Counted from the stretch's first letter, positions 17,636 through 27,697 are shown. The stretch: DNA of 64,000 nucleotides from Granulicella sp. S190 (GCF_009766095.1 NZ_LMUD01000023.1:190179-254178); one strand, 5' to 3'. The notes: generated by a model not told the origin, from the letters alone. Numbers and translations: made by a program.

Positions 17636-18322
17636 ATGCATGAGTATTGTCACCGTTGTGGAGGCGAGCTTTCCGCCAGTGTTGGCGAATCGCCGTTCTG
17701 CCCCCACTGCGGTTCTCCGCAGCTGTATCTGCAGGACTATGAAGAACAGACGGATGGCTCCGACGGCGCGACGACTGGTGCGCCGCCACCTCCGAGTCCG
17801 CAGCAGGTGGAGTGGAAGACTGCGATTCGGTGTGCTCTGCTGGTGGCGGGTGTGGCGGCGGTGCTGAGCGTGGTGTCGTCGCGAGTGCAGTTGGTGTCTC
17901 CGCTGAGCTGGCTTTGGACGATCAGCGGGTCGATGATTACGCTGGCGTTGTATCAGAAGCAGAAGCCTCTGGCGTGGATGGATGCCGGGGTTGGGGCGCG
18001 GATCGGCGTGGTAGTGGGTCTGGCGCTGGTGACGTGTCTTGCGGTTGCGATGGCGGTTGCGGGACTAGTGGCACGGTTTGGACTGCATAGCATGGCGGGG
18101 TTTGATGCGGAGCTGACGCAGGCGCTGCATGCTCAGATTGAGAAGGCGGCTGCAACGACGCCGGAGCCGCCGGAGGTGGTGCGGTTTTTGTACTCGCCCG
18201 AGGTGAGGGCGGGGATCATGTTGGCGGGGTTCGCGATGGTGTCTGGTGTGCTGCTGGTGCTTTCGACGGTAGGTGGGGCGCTGGGTGGATTTATGCGGAT
18301 GAGGCGGAAGGTTTCGGCATAG
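17636..18322 (+). CDS. Hypothetical membrane protein with N-terminal zinc ribbon
   Basis: A 228-residue protein beginning MHEYCHRCGGEL...FCPHCGSPQ, a four-cysteine zinc ribbon at residues 5-26. An acidic linker and about four transmembrane segments follow (for example around residues 63-80, 88-104, 118-143 and 195-217). The loop before the last segment is hydrophilic. The function is unknown; such proteins often recruit or regulate partner membrane complexes. It precedes the large DUF3857 protein on the same strand with a 126-base gap that holds nothing recognisable. Confidence 0.72.
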   Translation: MHEYCHRCGGELSASVGESPFCPHCGSPQLYLQDYEEQTDGSDGATTGAPPPPSPQQVEWKTAIRCALLVAGVAAVLSVVSSRVQLVSPLSWLWTISGSMITLALYQKQKPLAWMDAGVGARIGVVVGLALVTCLAVAMAVAGLVARFGLHSMAGFDAELTQALHAQIEKAAATTPEPPEVVRFLYSPEVRAGIMLAGFAMVSGVLLVLSTVGGALGGFMRMRRKVSA

Positions 18323-18448
18323 GGCAACTGGTGAGGGTGGGGTACGACCTTTGTGGTAGTTCCTTCGTATAGAGGCAGTTGAACGCCTGCGAGGCGATGA
18401 ATTCCGTGGTCGGCCGGATTAGGTTCTGCTATACACAGCAGAGAGATT

Positions 18449-21400
18449 ATGAAAGCCACTTTGTTTTGCTGTGCTCCTCTGCTGGTTCTTTCTGCCTTCG
18501 CGTTCGGTCAAAGCCCGACTACACCAGAACATATTCCTGTTAAAAATTTGCCTCTTGCAGAGCCTGCGTCAGGTATGAAAGCCGCGAGCACAATCCTTGA
18601 TTATTCAAATGAGCCTGCTGTGATTCGGCATCTGGATCGCGTTTACCAGACGGAGACCGATGGCACAGGCTGGCGACTAGTAACGACATCGGTTCAGATG
18701 CTAACCGAGGGTGCGGTAAAGCAATTCGGTGTGCTTGGTATCGGCTATGCAAGCAGCTCGGAGACCGTAGAGATTGTTTATGCCAGGGTGAAACGTCCGG
18801 ATGGCACGGTAGTGGAGACGCCTGTAAGTGGCGCGATAGAGCAGCCCGATCCTGTGACGCAAGCAGCGCCCTTTTATAGCGATTTGAAGCAGAAGCAGCT
18901 TCCGATTCGGAGTTTGAGCGTCGGTGACACCTTGGAGTGGCAGGCGAAGGTGGTGCGTAGTAAGGCGGAGGCACCGGGGCATTTCTGGGGACAGGAGACG
19001 TTCTTTGACAATGCGGTAATTCTGTCTCAATCGGTGGAGTTGCGGGTGCCGAAGGATGCTTTTGTAAATGTGTGGAGCCCGACCTTGAAGCCGACGCAGA
19101 CGGCTGCTGGTGGATACCGAGTGTTTCGATGGGAGAATTCGCAGCTGAAGCCTACGGTGGGCAAAGATGCGGATGCGGAAAAGGAGGCAAAGAACAATCT
19201 GGTATGGACCCCTGAGCAGGAGTTGGAGGAGACGCAAGGGAAGCTGCCTACGATTGCGTGGACTAACTTCAAGAGCTGGGAGGATGTGGGTGGGTGGTAT
19301 CGAGGTCTGGAGAAGGATCGAATCGAGCCTGATGAGGAGATTAAGGCCAAGGTCGCGGAGTTGACGGCTGGAAAGATAACAGAGGAAGAGAAGGTTCGCG
19401 CGGTGTACGCCTATGTGGCAACGCAGATCCGTTACATCGGAGTTGCGTTCGGTGTTGGCAGGTATCAGCCTCATCGCGCGGAAGACGTGATGCAGAACCG
19501 CTATGGCGACTGCAAGGACAAACACACGCTGCTGGCTTCGATGCTGGAAGTTCTGGGTTTGCACCCGGATGCGGTGTTGATTGGCGCGGGGATTCGGTTC
19601 AACGAGGCGGTACCTTCGCCTGCTGCTTTCAATCATCTGATCACGATGGTTCCTGTGGGTGGGAAAGATGTGTGGCTGGATGCAACGGCTGAGGTCGCTC
19701 CTTACCAGATGTTGACGTACTCAATTCGCGACAAGCAGGCGCTGGTGATTCCAAGTACGGGGATGGTGGCGGTGGAGAGGACGCCTGCGAAGCTGCCCTT
19801 CGCACCCTATCAGACGATGCATGCGGAGGGTTCGCTGGATAAGGATGGGACCTCGAACTCCCGGCTGTCGATAACGTTTCGCGGCGATGACGAGTTGGTG
19901 CTGCGAAGTGTGTTGCGACAGCTATCGCCTGCGCAGTATGACCAGGTGGTTCAGCAGATGTCACAGAATCTTGGTTATCAGGGAACGACGAGCCACGCCG
20001 AGGTAAGCAGACCGGACGAGACGGCTGAGCCACTGAAGATCAGCTATGACTATAAGCGAGATAAAGGAGGCGATTGGGAAAACTATCGAATTCTTCCGCA
20101 GGTTGCGCCCGTGTTGCTGACGAGACCGGACGAAAAGACACCTCCGACTCGCGCGATTTCGCTCGGTGTTCCAAGGATTGAGACTTCGAGGGCGGAGATG
20201 AAGCTGCCGGAGGGTTGGGGCGTTGAGTTGCCAGAGGCGGTCCATCAGAAGTCAGCCTATGCGACGTATGACGAGACGTACCGGTTTGAAAAAGGAACTC
20301 TGTATACGGAGCGGCGAATCGAGGTGCTGCAGGAAAAGGTTCCGGTCAGTGATTGGAAGAGTTACAAGAAGTGGGCGGATACGGTTGATCTGGGAAATGA
20401 TCAGTATGTGCAGCTGACCGGGATGGCGGGTAAGGCAGTGGTGGATGCTTCGGCCGGATCGGCCCCTGGAAATGAGGAGGCGCAGAAGTTGGTGGAGGAA
20501 GCCTATAACGAGATTCAGATGGGCCATCCGGATGCTGCAAAGACCAAGTTGGATAAAGCTAAGGAGCTGAACGGAAGGCAGGTGTGGTTGTGGAGGACCT
20601 ATGGATTTCTGGCATACTCCCACGGTGATGTTTCTGCTGCAATTGAAGACTTTCAACAAGAGGTGAAATTGCATCCGGAGCAGCACGCGATGTATGGGCC
20701 TCTTGCGGAGGCAGAGATTAGGTCGGGTCGGGTCGCAGAGGCAAAAGAGACACTGAAAAGTTGGGCCGCCGTCGATAAAAGCAATTCGCTACCTTCGGTG
20801 AGGTTGGTACAAGTGCTCTTAGACGAGAAAGATGCGAAGGCGGCAGTGACGGAGGCAGAATCGGCTATTACCAAGCTTCCAGCCGAAAATAAGAACGATG
20901 GAGCTCTTCAGTTGGAGTTGGGTCGCGCAGAGCTACAGGCTGGAATGAAAGATAAAGGTCGTGTGACACTCCTTGCGCTAATGCGCAGTACAGAGGATCC
21001 GCTGATGATGAACAACAGCGCCTATGAGTTGGCAGACGCTGGTTTAGAGCTTGAGGCCTCCGAAGCAGCTACCCGGACTGCACTAGCGAAGATGGAGGAG
21101 GAGAGTAAGACTTGGACGCTTGATGAAAGCCCACAGATGCTGGCTGCCAAGTCGCGATTGATTGCTGCGACGTGGGACACTATGGGATGGGTTCTTTATC
21201 GCCAAGGGAAGACGGAAGAGGCGGAGAGCTATCTTGGAGCGTCTTGGAGGAATGATCAGAGTGCAGATGAAGGAAAGCATCTGGCGGTGCTTCTAGAGAA
21301 GAAGGGTGACAAAACCGCGGCTTTGAATATGTACGAACTGGCGGCCGCAACAATTTCGGACTATGACGCGACGGGCGCGAAGAAAGCTCCAGGGGAGCAG

Positions 21401-21733
21401 AAGATCGAGTTACAGAAGGACGCGGAGGCGCTGAGGAAGATAGGCGTGATTTCGTCGACGCATGACGCGCATAAAACTCTCCAGGAACAAAGGACTCTCC
21501 CGCTGGGCGCGGCGAAGGGCCTTTCTGGGAGGGCTGAATATCGCTTGTTGATGAACGATGGCAAGGTGGTTCTAGCAAAAGCGGTGAGGAGTTACGGTTT
21601 GAGTGGTGGAGAAGAGCGGTTGAAGGCGTTGCCGGTAGTAGGGTTTATGCCGGCGGGTTCGCAAGCCAACCTTGTGCGGACGGGGATGATGGACTGCCAT
21701 GCAAATGTCTGTGAGGTGGTGCTGGAGCCTTAA
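18449..21733 (+). CDS. Secreted DUF3857/transglutaminase-like/TPR protein
   Basis: A 1094-residue exported protein with signal peptide MKATLFCCAPLLVLSAFAFG. The N-terminal ~260 residues form a DUF3857 domain. A transglutaminase-like core follows, with the nucleophile cysteine in NRYGDCKDKHTLLASML (near residue 354), histidine in FNHLITMV and aspartate in VWLDATAE. The C-terminal ~400 residues are alanine-rich tetratricopeptide repeats (for example around residues 680-1000). Such proteins are common in Acidobacteriota and Bacteroidetes; the substrate is unknown, and a periplasmic peptidase-like or scaffold role is possible. It stands alone, followed by the pyr operon 78 bases on. Confidence 0.88.
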   Translation: MKATLFCCAPLLVLSAFAFGQSPTTPEHIPVKNLPLAEPASGMKAASTILDYSNEPAVIRHLDRVYQTETDGTGWRLVTTSVQMLTEGAVKQFGVLGIGYASSSETVEIVYARVKRPDGTVVETPVSGAIEQPDPVTQAAPFYSDLKQKQLPIRSLSVGDTLEWQAKVVRSKAEAPGHFWGQETFFDNAVILSQSVELRVPKDAFVNVWSPTLKPTQTAAGGYRVFRWENSQLKPTVGKDADAEKEAKNNLVWTPEQELEETQGKLPTIAWTNFKSWEDVGGWYRGLEKDRIEPDEEIKAKVAELTAGKITEEEKVRAVYAYVATQIRYIGVAFGVGRYQPHRAEDVMQNRYGDCKDKHTLLASMLEVLGLHPDAVLIGAGIRFNEAVPSPAAFNHLITMVPVGGKDVWLDATAEVAPYQMLTYSIRDKQALVIPSTGMVAVERTPAKLPFAPYQTMHAEGSLDKDGTSNSRLSITFRGDDELVLRSVLRQLSPAQYDQVVQQMSQNLGYQGTTSHAEVSRPDETAEPLKISYDYKRDKGGDWENYRILPQVAPVLLTRPDEKTPPTRAISLGVPRIETSRAEMKLPEGWGVELPEAVHQKSAYATYDETYRFEKGTLYTERRIEVLQEKVPVSDWKSYKKWADTVDLGNDQYVQLTGMAGKAVVDASAGSAPGNEEAQKLVEEAYNEIQMGHPDAAKTKLDKAKELNGRQVWLWRTYGFLAYSHGDVSAAIEDFQQEVKLHPEQHAMYGPLAEAEIRSGRVAEAKETLKSWAAVDKSNSLPSVRLVQVLLDEKDAKAAVTEAESAITKLPAENKNDGALQLELGRAELQAGMKDKGRVTLLALMRSTEDPLMMNNSAYELADAGLELEASEAATRTALAKMEEESKTWTLDESPQMLAAKSRLIAATWDTMGWVLYRQGKTEEAESYLGASWRNDQSADEGKHLAVLLEKKGDKTAALNMYELAAATISDYDATGAKKAPGEQKIELQKDAEALRKIGVISSTHDAHKTLQEQRTLPLGAAKGLSGRAEYRLLMNDGKVVLAKAVRSYGLSGGEERLKALPVVGFMPAGSQANLVRTGMMDCHANVCEVVLEP

Positions 21734-21811
21734 GCCGCGGTGGATACGTTTGGGCTGGGTGTCGGTCGTTCTATCAGATGGGTGGATGCTGGTATCATCA
21801 AGCGCAATTGT

Positions 21812-22387
21812 ATGAGTGAAGATACTGAAGTTCGGAAGCCGAAGTTTCGCGAAAAGGGCAGGCTGATGTCGGCCTCGGAGATCGAGCGTACGCTGGTGCG
21901 GCTGGCGCATGAGATCGTGGAAAAACATGGCGGCAGCAAGAATGTCGGCCTGGTGGGGATCAAGCGGAGAGGCGTTCCGCTGGCGCGGAGGCTGGGAGGG
22001 CTCATCGAGAAGATCGAGAAGCATCCGGTGGATGTGGGCGTGCTCGATATCAGCTTTTATCGCGATGATCTTTCGACGGATGGGCCGCGGCCGAAGGTGA
22101 CGCCGGGGGCGATCGGGTTCGATGTGACGGGGCGCGACATTATCCTGATGGACGATGTGTTGTATACGGGGCGGACGATTCGGGCGGCGCTGGATGCACT
22201 GTTTGATTATGGCCGGCCGAAGAGTGTTCGGCTGCTGGTGCTGATTGACCGTGGGCATCGCGAGCTGCCGATCGAGGCGACGTATGTGGGACGGCTGATT
22301 CCTACCTCGAAGCGGGAGATTATCGAGGTAAAGCTGAACGAGATCGATGGGCAGGAGCAGGTGCTGCTGGTTGAGCTGGTGGATTGA
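21812..22387 (+). CDS. pyrR: Pyrimidine operon regulator / uracil phosphoribosyltransferase PyrR
   Basis: Bifunctional protein that senses UMP and attenuates pyr mRNA in Firmicutes and has weak UPRTase activity. The PRPP-binding loop reads ILMDDVLYTGRTIRAAL. With the ATG at 21812 the protein has 191 residues, close to the usual ~180; the conserved part starts near residue 17 (GRLMSASEIERTL). The longer frame from 21740 adds nothing conserved. The gap upstream is short and shows no PyrR-type anti-anti-terminator, so whether it attenuates here is open. It leads the pyrRBC operon. Confidence 0.92.
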   Translation: MSEDTEVRKPKFREKGRLMSASEIERTLVRLAHEIVEKHGGSKNVGLVGIKRRGVPLARRLGGLIEKIEKHPVDVGVLDISFYRDDLSTDGPRPKVTPGAIGFDVTGRDIILMDDVLYTGRTIRAALDALFDYGRPKSVRLLVLIDRGHRELPIEATYVGRLIPTSKREIIEVKLNEIDGQEQVLLVELVD

Positions 22388-22422
22388 GTTCTGCCGGACA
22401 GAGATTCGCTCCAGGCCTTAAG

Positions 22423-23433
22423 ATGAATTCGATGACGATATTAGATGCGGGCACGGTTGCGGCAGGGTCGTTACTGACGGTGGCGGGGTTGTCGGTGGAG
22501 GAGGTTGCTGCGATTCTGACGGCGACGGACCGGCTGGAGCGGATGGCTGCGGCGGAGCGAGTGAAGATACTCGCGGGGCGGCGGATTGCGCTGCTGTTTT
22601 ATGAGTCGAGTACGCGGACCAGGACTTCGTTTGAGTTGGCGGCGAAGTCGCTGGGTGCGATGACTACGCTGGTGAGCGATAAGTCTTCGTCGATTGAGAA
22701 GGGCGAGAGCCTGAAGGACACGGGGCTGACGCTGCGGGCGCTGGGGGCGGAGTGCATCGTGCTTCGGCACGCGAACTCGGGGGCGCCGTATCTGCTGGCG
22801 AAGATGACGGGGCTGCCGGTGTTGAATGCTGGAGATGGGATGCATGAGCATCCTTCGCAGGCGCTGCTGGATCTGCGGACGATGCTGGCGCGGCTGCCCG
22901 GGATGAGTGGGCGGCTGGTGAATGCGAAGACGCTGGATGGCGTGACGGTGGTGATTACAGGGGATATTTTGCACAGCCGGGTGGCGCGGTCGAACGCGAT
23001 GCTGCTGCCGAGGCTGGGCGCGAGGGTGGTGTTGTGCGGGCCGAAGGAGTTGCTGCCGGAGGATGCTCTGGGGCTCGGTGCGGGGGTTGAGATTGAACGG
23101 GATTTTGATAAGGCTTTGAAGCAGGCTGCTTCGCAGGGTGCGGCGGTTGCGATGATGCTGAGGATTCAACGGGAGCGGCTGGCGGGGTTGGAGCTGGATC
23201 TGGGTGACTATATCTCGCGGTACCAGTTGGACCAGGAGCGGCTGACGGCGAAGGCGCCGGAGGCGCTGGTAATGCATCCGGGGCCGATGATTCGCGGGTT
23301 GGAGATAGCGGGTGAGGTGGCGGATGGGCCCAACTCGGCGATTGAAGACCAGGTGCGGCATGGGTTGGGGGTGCGGACGGCTTTGCTGGCGAGGGCGTTG
23401 GGTGCGGGTGGATTCGAGAGTGTAACGATATGA
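22423..23433 (+). CDS. pyrB: Aspartate carbamoyltransferase catalytic subunit
   Basis: Second step of pyrimidine synthesis: carbamoyl phosphate plus aspartate to carbamoyl aspartate. The carbamoyl-phosphate loop YESSTRTRTSFELAA, the HPSQALLDL motif and MHPGPMIRGLEI near the end are all present. The ATG at 22423 gives 336 residues; a TTG at 22384 would overlap pyrR. A regulatory pyrI is not adjacent. The stop overlaps the pyrC start by four bases, so translation is coupled. Confidence 0.95.
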   Translation: MNSMTILDAGTVAAGSLLTVAGLSVEEVAAILTATDRLERMAAAERVKILAGRRIALLFYESSTRTRTSFELAAKSLGAMTTLVSDKSSSIEKGESLKDTGLTLRALGAECIVLRHANSGAPYLLAKMTGLPVLNAGDGMHEHPSQALLDLRTMLARLPGMSGRLVNAKTLDGVTVVITGDILHSRVARSNAMLLPRLGARVVLCGPKELLPEDALGLGAGVEIERDFDKALKQAASQGAAVAMMLRIQRERLAGLELDLGDYISRYQLDQERLTAKAPEALVMHPGPMIRGLEIAGEVADGPNSAIEDQVRHGLGVRTALLARALGAGGFESVTI

Positions 23434-24734
23434 GTGACGTATTGATTTTGAACGGACGGCTGGTGGATCCGGCGAATGGTATGGACGTTGAGCGGGATCT
23501 CCTGTTGCGGCATGGACGGGTGGCCGCGGTGGAAAAACCGGGGGAGCTGCGCGCGATCAAGGGCAAGGAGATCCTTGATGCGAAGGGGATGATCGTCGCG
23601 CCGGGGCTGGTGGATGTGCATGTGCATCTGCGGGAGCCGGGACAGACTTACAAGGAGTCGATCAAGACGGGGACGACTGCTGCTGCCGCCGGCGGATTTA
23701 CCAGCGTGGTGGCGATGCCGAATACGGTGCCGGTCAATGATTCCGTTGCGGGCCTGGAGTGGATGCTGGATGCTGCGCGTGGGGCCGTGGTGAAGCTGTT
23801 CGCTATGCCGGCGGCTACGTTTGGAAGCATGGGTGAGGAGATTACGGATTATCACGAGCTGCAGCGGGCGGGGGCTGTAGGGTTTACCGATGATGGCAAG
23901 CCGGTACTGCATGATCGGGTGATGAGAGCGGCGCTGGTGGCGGCTGCTGGGATTGGGGTGCCGATCTCGCAGCACGCGGAGGATACGCGGCTGACGGGGG
24001 GATGCAGCATGAATGCCGGGCCGGTGGCGTTTCGGCTGGGGCTGCGCGGGATGACGGTGGAGGCGGAGTCGAAGATTGTGGAGCGGGATATCCGGTTGTT
24101 GCGGGATATCGAGCGGCATGATGGGTTGCGGCCGCATCTGCATGTGCAGCATGTGTCGACGGCGAAGGCGATGTCCCTGATACGCACTGCAAAGGCAGAC
24201 GGTCTGCATGTGACGTGCGAGGTGGCACCGCACCACTTCGCGCTGACCGAAGAGGCTGTGGGCGAGTACAACACGAATGCAAAGATGAATCCACCGTTGA
24301 GGAATGATGCGGACCGGCTGGCGATGATCGATGGCTTGATGGACGGGACAGTGGACTGTATTGCGACCGATCACGCTCCGCACGCGCTGTTTGAGAAGGA
24401 GCAGGAGTTTGAGCGGGCACCGAATGGGATTACGGGGCTGGAGACGGCTCTGGGGCTTGCGCTGCGGGTGTTGCATCAAGGGCGCGGGATGTCGATCTCG
24501 CGGGTGATTGAGTTGATGAGCGCGCAGCCTGCGGGGATTGTTTCGCTCGAGGGACGTGGCGCGTTGAGCGTGGGTAGCTTTGCGGATGTGGTGATTTTTG
24601 ATCCGGCAGCGGAGTGGAGTTTTGCGGTGAAGGACTCGCGATCGAAGTCGCGTAATACGCCGTTCGACGGGGCTTCGATGCTGGGCCGGGTAATGGCTAC
24701 GATTAGCGACGGACGGGTTGTGTTCAAGGGGTAA
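23430..24734 (+). CDS. pyrC: Dihydroorotase
   Basis: Zinc amidohydrolase cyclising carbamoyl aspartate to dihydroorotate. The metal-binding DVHVHLREPG motif lies at about residue 57, with the later ligands in HVQHVST and in CIATDHAPH. It has 434 residues and is of the long class I type. It overlaps the end of pyrB by four bases (ATGA) and is the last gene of pyrRBC; msrB follows after a 79-base gap. Confidence 0.95.
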   Translation: MSDVLILNGRLVDPANGMDVERDLLLRHGRVAAVEKPGELRAIKGKEILDAKGMIVAPGLVDVHVHLREPGQTYKESIKTGTTAAAAGGFTSVVAMPNTVPVNDSVAGLEWMLDAARGAVVKLFAMPAATFGSMGEEITDYHELQRAGAVGFTDDGKPVLHDRVMRAALVAAAGIGVPISQHAEDTRLTGGCSMNAGPVAFRLGLRGMTVEAESKIVERDIRLLRDIERHDGLRPHLHVQHVSTAKAMSLIRTAKADGLHVTCEVAPHHFALTEEAVGEYNTNAKMNPPLRNDADRLAMIDGLMDGTVDCIATDHAPHALFEKEQEFERAPNGITGLETALGLALRVLHQGRGMSISRVIELMSAQPAGIVSLEGRGALSVGSFADVVIFDPAAEWSFAVKDSRSKSRNTPFDGASMLGRVMATISDGRVVFKG

Positions 24735-24813
24735 GAACGCAGATGCGGCTGCATCGGAAGAGCGCGCTGTGAGATCTAAAAGCTAAAAGAAGAGTTGTTT
24801 GCGAGGTACGTTT

Positions 24814-25269
24814 ATGCCGGATTACACGAAGAGTGAAGAGGCCATCTCCCGGCTATCTCCTGAGGAGTTCCAGGTCACCCAGAAGAACGGAACCGAGCGG
24901 CCTTTCGAGAACGCTTACTGGGACCATGACGAGCCGGGACTGTACGTGGACATCGTCTCGGGTGAGCCTTTGTTCACGTCCCTGGACAAGTTTGACAGCG
25001 ACTGCGGTTGGCCAAGCTTTACCAAACCAGTGGCGCCAGAGCATGTGGAGGAGCGGTCCGACAGCACCTACGGGATGAACCGTACCGAGGTGCGATCCGT
25101 TCACGGCGACAGCCATCTCGGACATGTCTTCGATGATGGGCCGAAGGAGGCTGGCGGCCTGCGCTATTGCATCAACTCCGCTTCGCTGCGTTTTATTCCT
25201 CTCGATGAGCTGGAGAGCGAGGGCTACGGAAAGTTTCTCGATCTGTTTGAGAAGAAGGATAAGGAGTAA
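24814..25269 (+). CDS. msrB: Peptide-methionine (R)-S-oxide reductase MsrB
   Basis: Repairs methionine-R-sulfoxide. The signature DSDCGWPSF and the catalytic cysteine in [10 protein letters not shown] are present, with the [10 protein letters not shown] motif before it. The paired CxxC zinc sites of many MsrB proteins are absent. The ATG at 24814 follows GAGG (24803-24806); 151 residues. msrA starts four bases after its stop, and the msrA Shine-Dalgarno (AAGGAG) lies inside the msrB end, so they are co-translated. Confidence 0.94.
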   Translation: MPDYTKSEEAISRLSPEEFQVTQKNGTERPFENAYWDHDEPGLYVDIVSGEPLFTSLDKFDSDCGWPSFTKPVAPEHVEERSDSTYGMNRTEVRSVHGDSHLGHVFDDGPKEAGGLRYCINSASLRFIPLDELESEGYGKFLDLFEKKDKE

Positions 25270-25273
25270 TCAG

Positions 25274-25783
25274 ATGGCGACATCGAATGAGCGTGCAGTA
25301 CTTGCGGGTGGTTGTTTTTGGGGGATGCAGGACCTTTTGCGCCGCTACCCAGGCGTGATCTCTACGCGGGTGGGATATACGGGTGGTGAGGTGCGGAACG
25401 CGACGTATCGCAATCATGAAGGACATGCTGAAGCGATTGAGATTGTCTTCAATCCTCAGCAGATCAGTTATCGCAAGATTCTGGAGTTTTTCTTTCAGGT
25501 CCATGATCCGACGACGTTGAACCGCCAGGGGAACGATACAGGGACAAGCTACCGTTCGGCGATCTTTTATGCGACCGACGAACAGAAGAAGATTGCGGAA
25601 GATACTATCGCCGACGTGAACGCTTCTGGATTGTGGCCCGGCAAAGTGGTGACTAAGGTGGTGCCAGAGGGTGATTTCTGGGAGGCCGAGCCGGAGCATC
25701 AGGATTACCTGGAGCGCATTCCCAATGGATATACGTGCCACTTCATTCGTCCGAACTGGGTTCTTCCCAAGCGAGCTGTCTAA
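25274..25783 (+). CDS. msrA: Peptide-methionine (S)-S-oxide reductase MsrA
   Basis: Repairs methionine-S-sulfoxide, complementing MsrB. The catalytic GGCFWG is at residues 12-17, followed by VGYTGGE and the HAEAIEIVF and YRSAIFY blocks typical of the family. The start at 25274 sits behind AAGGAG; 169 residues. It lacks an obvious signal peptide, so the pair is cytoplasmic. A long perfect hairpin follows. Confidence 0.95.
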   Translation: MATSNERAVLAGGCFWGMQDLLRRYPGVISTRVGYTGGEVRNATYRNHEGHAEAIEIVFNPQQISYRKILEFFFQVHDPTTLNRQGNDTGTSYRSAIFYATDEQKKIAEDTIADVNASGLWPGKVVTKVVPEGDFWEAEPEHQDYLERIPNGYTCHFIRPNWVLPKRAV

Positions 25784-25793
25784 AGAGGCTCTT

Positions 25794-25833
25794 CGCATCG
25801 CTTCGGCAGCATCTCAACTGCCGAAGCGATGCG
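25794..25833. terminator. Strong bidirectional hairpin between msrA and the MFS gene
   Basis: CGCATCGCTTCGGCAG (25794-25809) pairs perfectly over 16 bp with its complement at 25818-25833 around an 8-base loop. It lies between two convergent stop codons, so it probably ends both transcripts, although there is no long T-tract. Confidence 0.75.
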
Positions 25834-25834
25834 G

Positions 25835-27079
25835 CTAACTGACGATCTTCGTGCCGACGGTGAGGGAGTCCTGGCGTTTTATCAGCAGGAAGTAAGCTGC
25901 GATGGCCACCAGCATGAATCCTGCTCCGGAGAGTGCTTTGGAGACTCCGAAGATGGGGATGAGTCTTCCCAAGGCCAGAGCGCCCAGGGGTATTCCGCCA
26001 CGGAACGCTAGGTTGTAGACGCTCATGACTCTTCCGCGCATCTCGTCGGTTGCGATGAGCTGCGCGAGAGAGACCATGAGGGACGCGGAGGCCATGATGG
26101 CCGCTCCTCCCAGGAAGATGAACAGGCAGGAGAGAGGAAGCCATTTCGAGAGAGCAAAGCCGACGGTAACGAAGCCGAGGGAGATGAGAATCAGCAGGGT
26201 GATGCGGCCCTGACCTTTTAGCTTTTCCATAGCGGCTACGGTGAGGGCACCGCATATGGAACCTGCTCCTGAGCAAACTAACAGCAGGGTGTAGGTCTTC
26301 GGGCCTTGATGGAAGACGTTCTGCACGAAGACGGGCAGGAATCCATTGAGTGAAAAGCCGAACAGAGTGGTGCAGAAGGCAAGCACCACCAGTGCGCTCA
26401 TCCCGTCGCGCTGTCGTATGAACTGGATGCCCTCCTTCATGCTAGTAAGGACGCGCACCCGGGTTTTGGGCGGGACGAATTTGAAGTGGATCATGAAGAG
26501 CGAGATGATGACCGCGAGGTAAGAGACGCCATTGAGCGCGAAACACCAGGTTGCGCCGAGCGTGCTGTAGGCGATGCCGCCGATGGTCGGGCCGAGGATT
26601 CGAGCCAGGTTGAACTGGATGGAGTTCATGGCGATGGCGTTGGCGAGGTCTTCCGTCGGGACCAGGGTGGGGAGAATCGCAGAGTAGGCCGGGCCGCCGA
26701 AGGACTGTCCTAATCCCACGACGAAAGAGAGGGTGAGGATGTGCCACACCTTGACCAAATGAGTAAAGAAGAGAGCTGCGAGGAGGAAGGCGCATGCCAT
26801 CTGGATGTACTGGGAGGCGAGCAACATCTTTCGCCGGTCCAGACGGTCTGCGAAGACTCCGCCGAAGAGCGAGAACATCATGATGGGGAGTTGCCCGAGG
26901 AAGAGATCGAGGCCGAGATAGAAGGGGTCTTTGGTGAGATCGTAGACCAGCCAGCTTTGCGCAAACTGCTGTACGAAGGTGCCGATGGTGGAGGCGCATG
27001 CCCCCATCCACATCAGGCGGAAGTCGCGATACCGGAAGGCTCTGAAGATACGTGCAAGAAATGGAGGGAGTTGAGCCAT
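25835..27079 (-). CDS. MFS transporter (MFS_3, EntS-like)
   Basis: Major facilitator with about 12 transmembrane segments and 414 residues. The N-terminal FRYRDFRLMWMGACASTIGTF and FADRLDRRKML (loop 2-3) mark the MFS_3/enterobactin-exporter-like group, usually drug or siderophore efflux. The ATG is at 27079. No siderophore or regulator gene is adjacent. The 246-base region upstream holds a perfect inverted repeat that could be its operator. Confidence 0.9.
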   Translation of the reverse strand: MAQLPPFLARIFRAFRYRDFRLMWMGACASTIGTFVQQFAQSWLVYDLTKDPFYLGLDLFLGQLPIMMFSLFGGVFADRLDRRKMLLASQYIQMACAFLLAALFFTHLVKVWHILTLSFVVGLGQSFGGPAYSAILPTLVPTEDLANAIAMNSIQFNLARILGPTIGGIAYSTLGATWCFALNGVSYLAVIISLFMIHFKFVPPKTRVRVLTSMKEGIQFIRQRDGMSALVVLAFCTTLFGFSLNGFLPVFVQNVFHQGPKTYTLLLVCSGAGSICGALTVAAMEKLKGQGRITLLILISLGFVTVGFALSKWLPLSCLFIFLGGAAIMASASLMVSLAQLIATDEMRGRVMSVYNLAFRGGIPLGALALGRLIPIFGVSKALSGAGFMLVAIAAYFLLIKRQDSLTVGTKIVS

Positions 27080-27168
27080 TAGAGCAATGGCTCCTTGCTT
27101 CGATCGGTATTACACGAGGCTTTTGTTCGCAAAGAAAAGGCACCTTCAATTCGCTTGGACAGGGAGTC

Positions 27169-27184
27169 TGTACTTAGGTACAGA
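27169..27184. promoter_or_regulatory. Inverted repeat upstream of the MFS gene
   Basis: CTGTAC and GTACAG form a perfect 6-bp inverted repeat around TTAG, about 90 bases before the MFS start. It could be a repressor operator. No regulator gene is adjacent. Apart from this and another short inverted repeat near 27290, the gap between 27080 and 27325 shows nothing recognisable. Confidence 0.35.
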
Positions 27185-27325
27185 TGAGTTGCGTTTCACG
27201 CGGTCGCACTTTCTCCGTTTGGAGAGGAGATCCGCCTGCTTGGTGGGGCGCGAGATGAAAGTTCATAGGCTTGCGTTCAGTGGGGAGATAAGACGTCCAG
27301 TCTTCTTCTGATTATCTCTGATCCT

Positions 27326-27697
27326 TCACTGGGGAGCGAAAGATGAGATGGCTGCCTGCTCTTCGTCAAACACCTCAAATAACGGCAAAAGATTGCACAT
27401 TTTTAAAACCTGCGTTACCTGTTTAGACGGATTCACGAGCTTTAGGGAGCCGCCTGCTTCTTTGGTGGAGCTGAGAATCATGACCAAGAGGCCAACACCG
27501 CTGGAATCCATTCTGGTAACGCCGGTAAGGTTGAGCACGAACTGGCGTCCCCCGTGAGCGGCGAGATTTTCCATCTTGGCTCTGAGAGCGTTGACTGAAG
27601 CTCCGAGGAGCAGGGGACCGTTCAGTGTGATCGCTTCCACTTCGCCGTATTTCAGGACGTTCATCGCAAAATCGCTCAACGTCGACTCCTTAGGCAT
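27326..27697 (-). CDS. STAS-domain anti-sigma factor antagonist-like protein
   Basis: A 123-residue STAS protein of the SpoIIAA/anti-anti-sigma type. The phosphorylatable serine is in VTRMDSSGVGLLV. The ATG at 27697 begins MPKESTLSDFAM; a TTG five codons in has a better AAGGAG and could be the true start. It is divergent from the GAF-HlyD operon, and the sigma-54-like promoter of that operon lies between them. No anti-sigma kinase is adjacent, so the partner is unknown; it could tie into the GAF-containing export system. Confidence 0.85.
   Translation of the reverse strand: MPKESTLSDFAMNVLKYGEVEAITLNGPLLLGASVNALRAKMENLAAHGGRQFVLNLTGVTRMDSSGVGLLVMILSSTKEAGGSLKLVNPSKQVTQVLKMCNLLPLFEVFDEEQAAISSFAPQ

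Noticed and set aside
23208..24479. Long minus-strand ORF opposite pyrC
   Set aside because: Shadow frame of pyrC; basic, no family.
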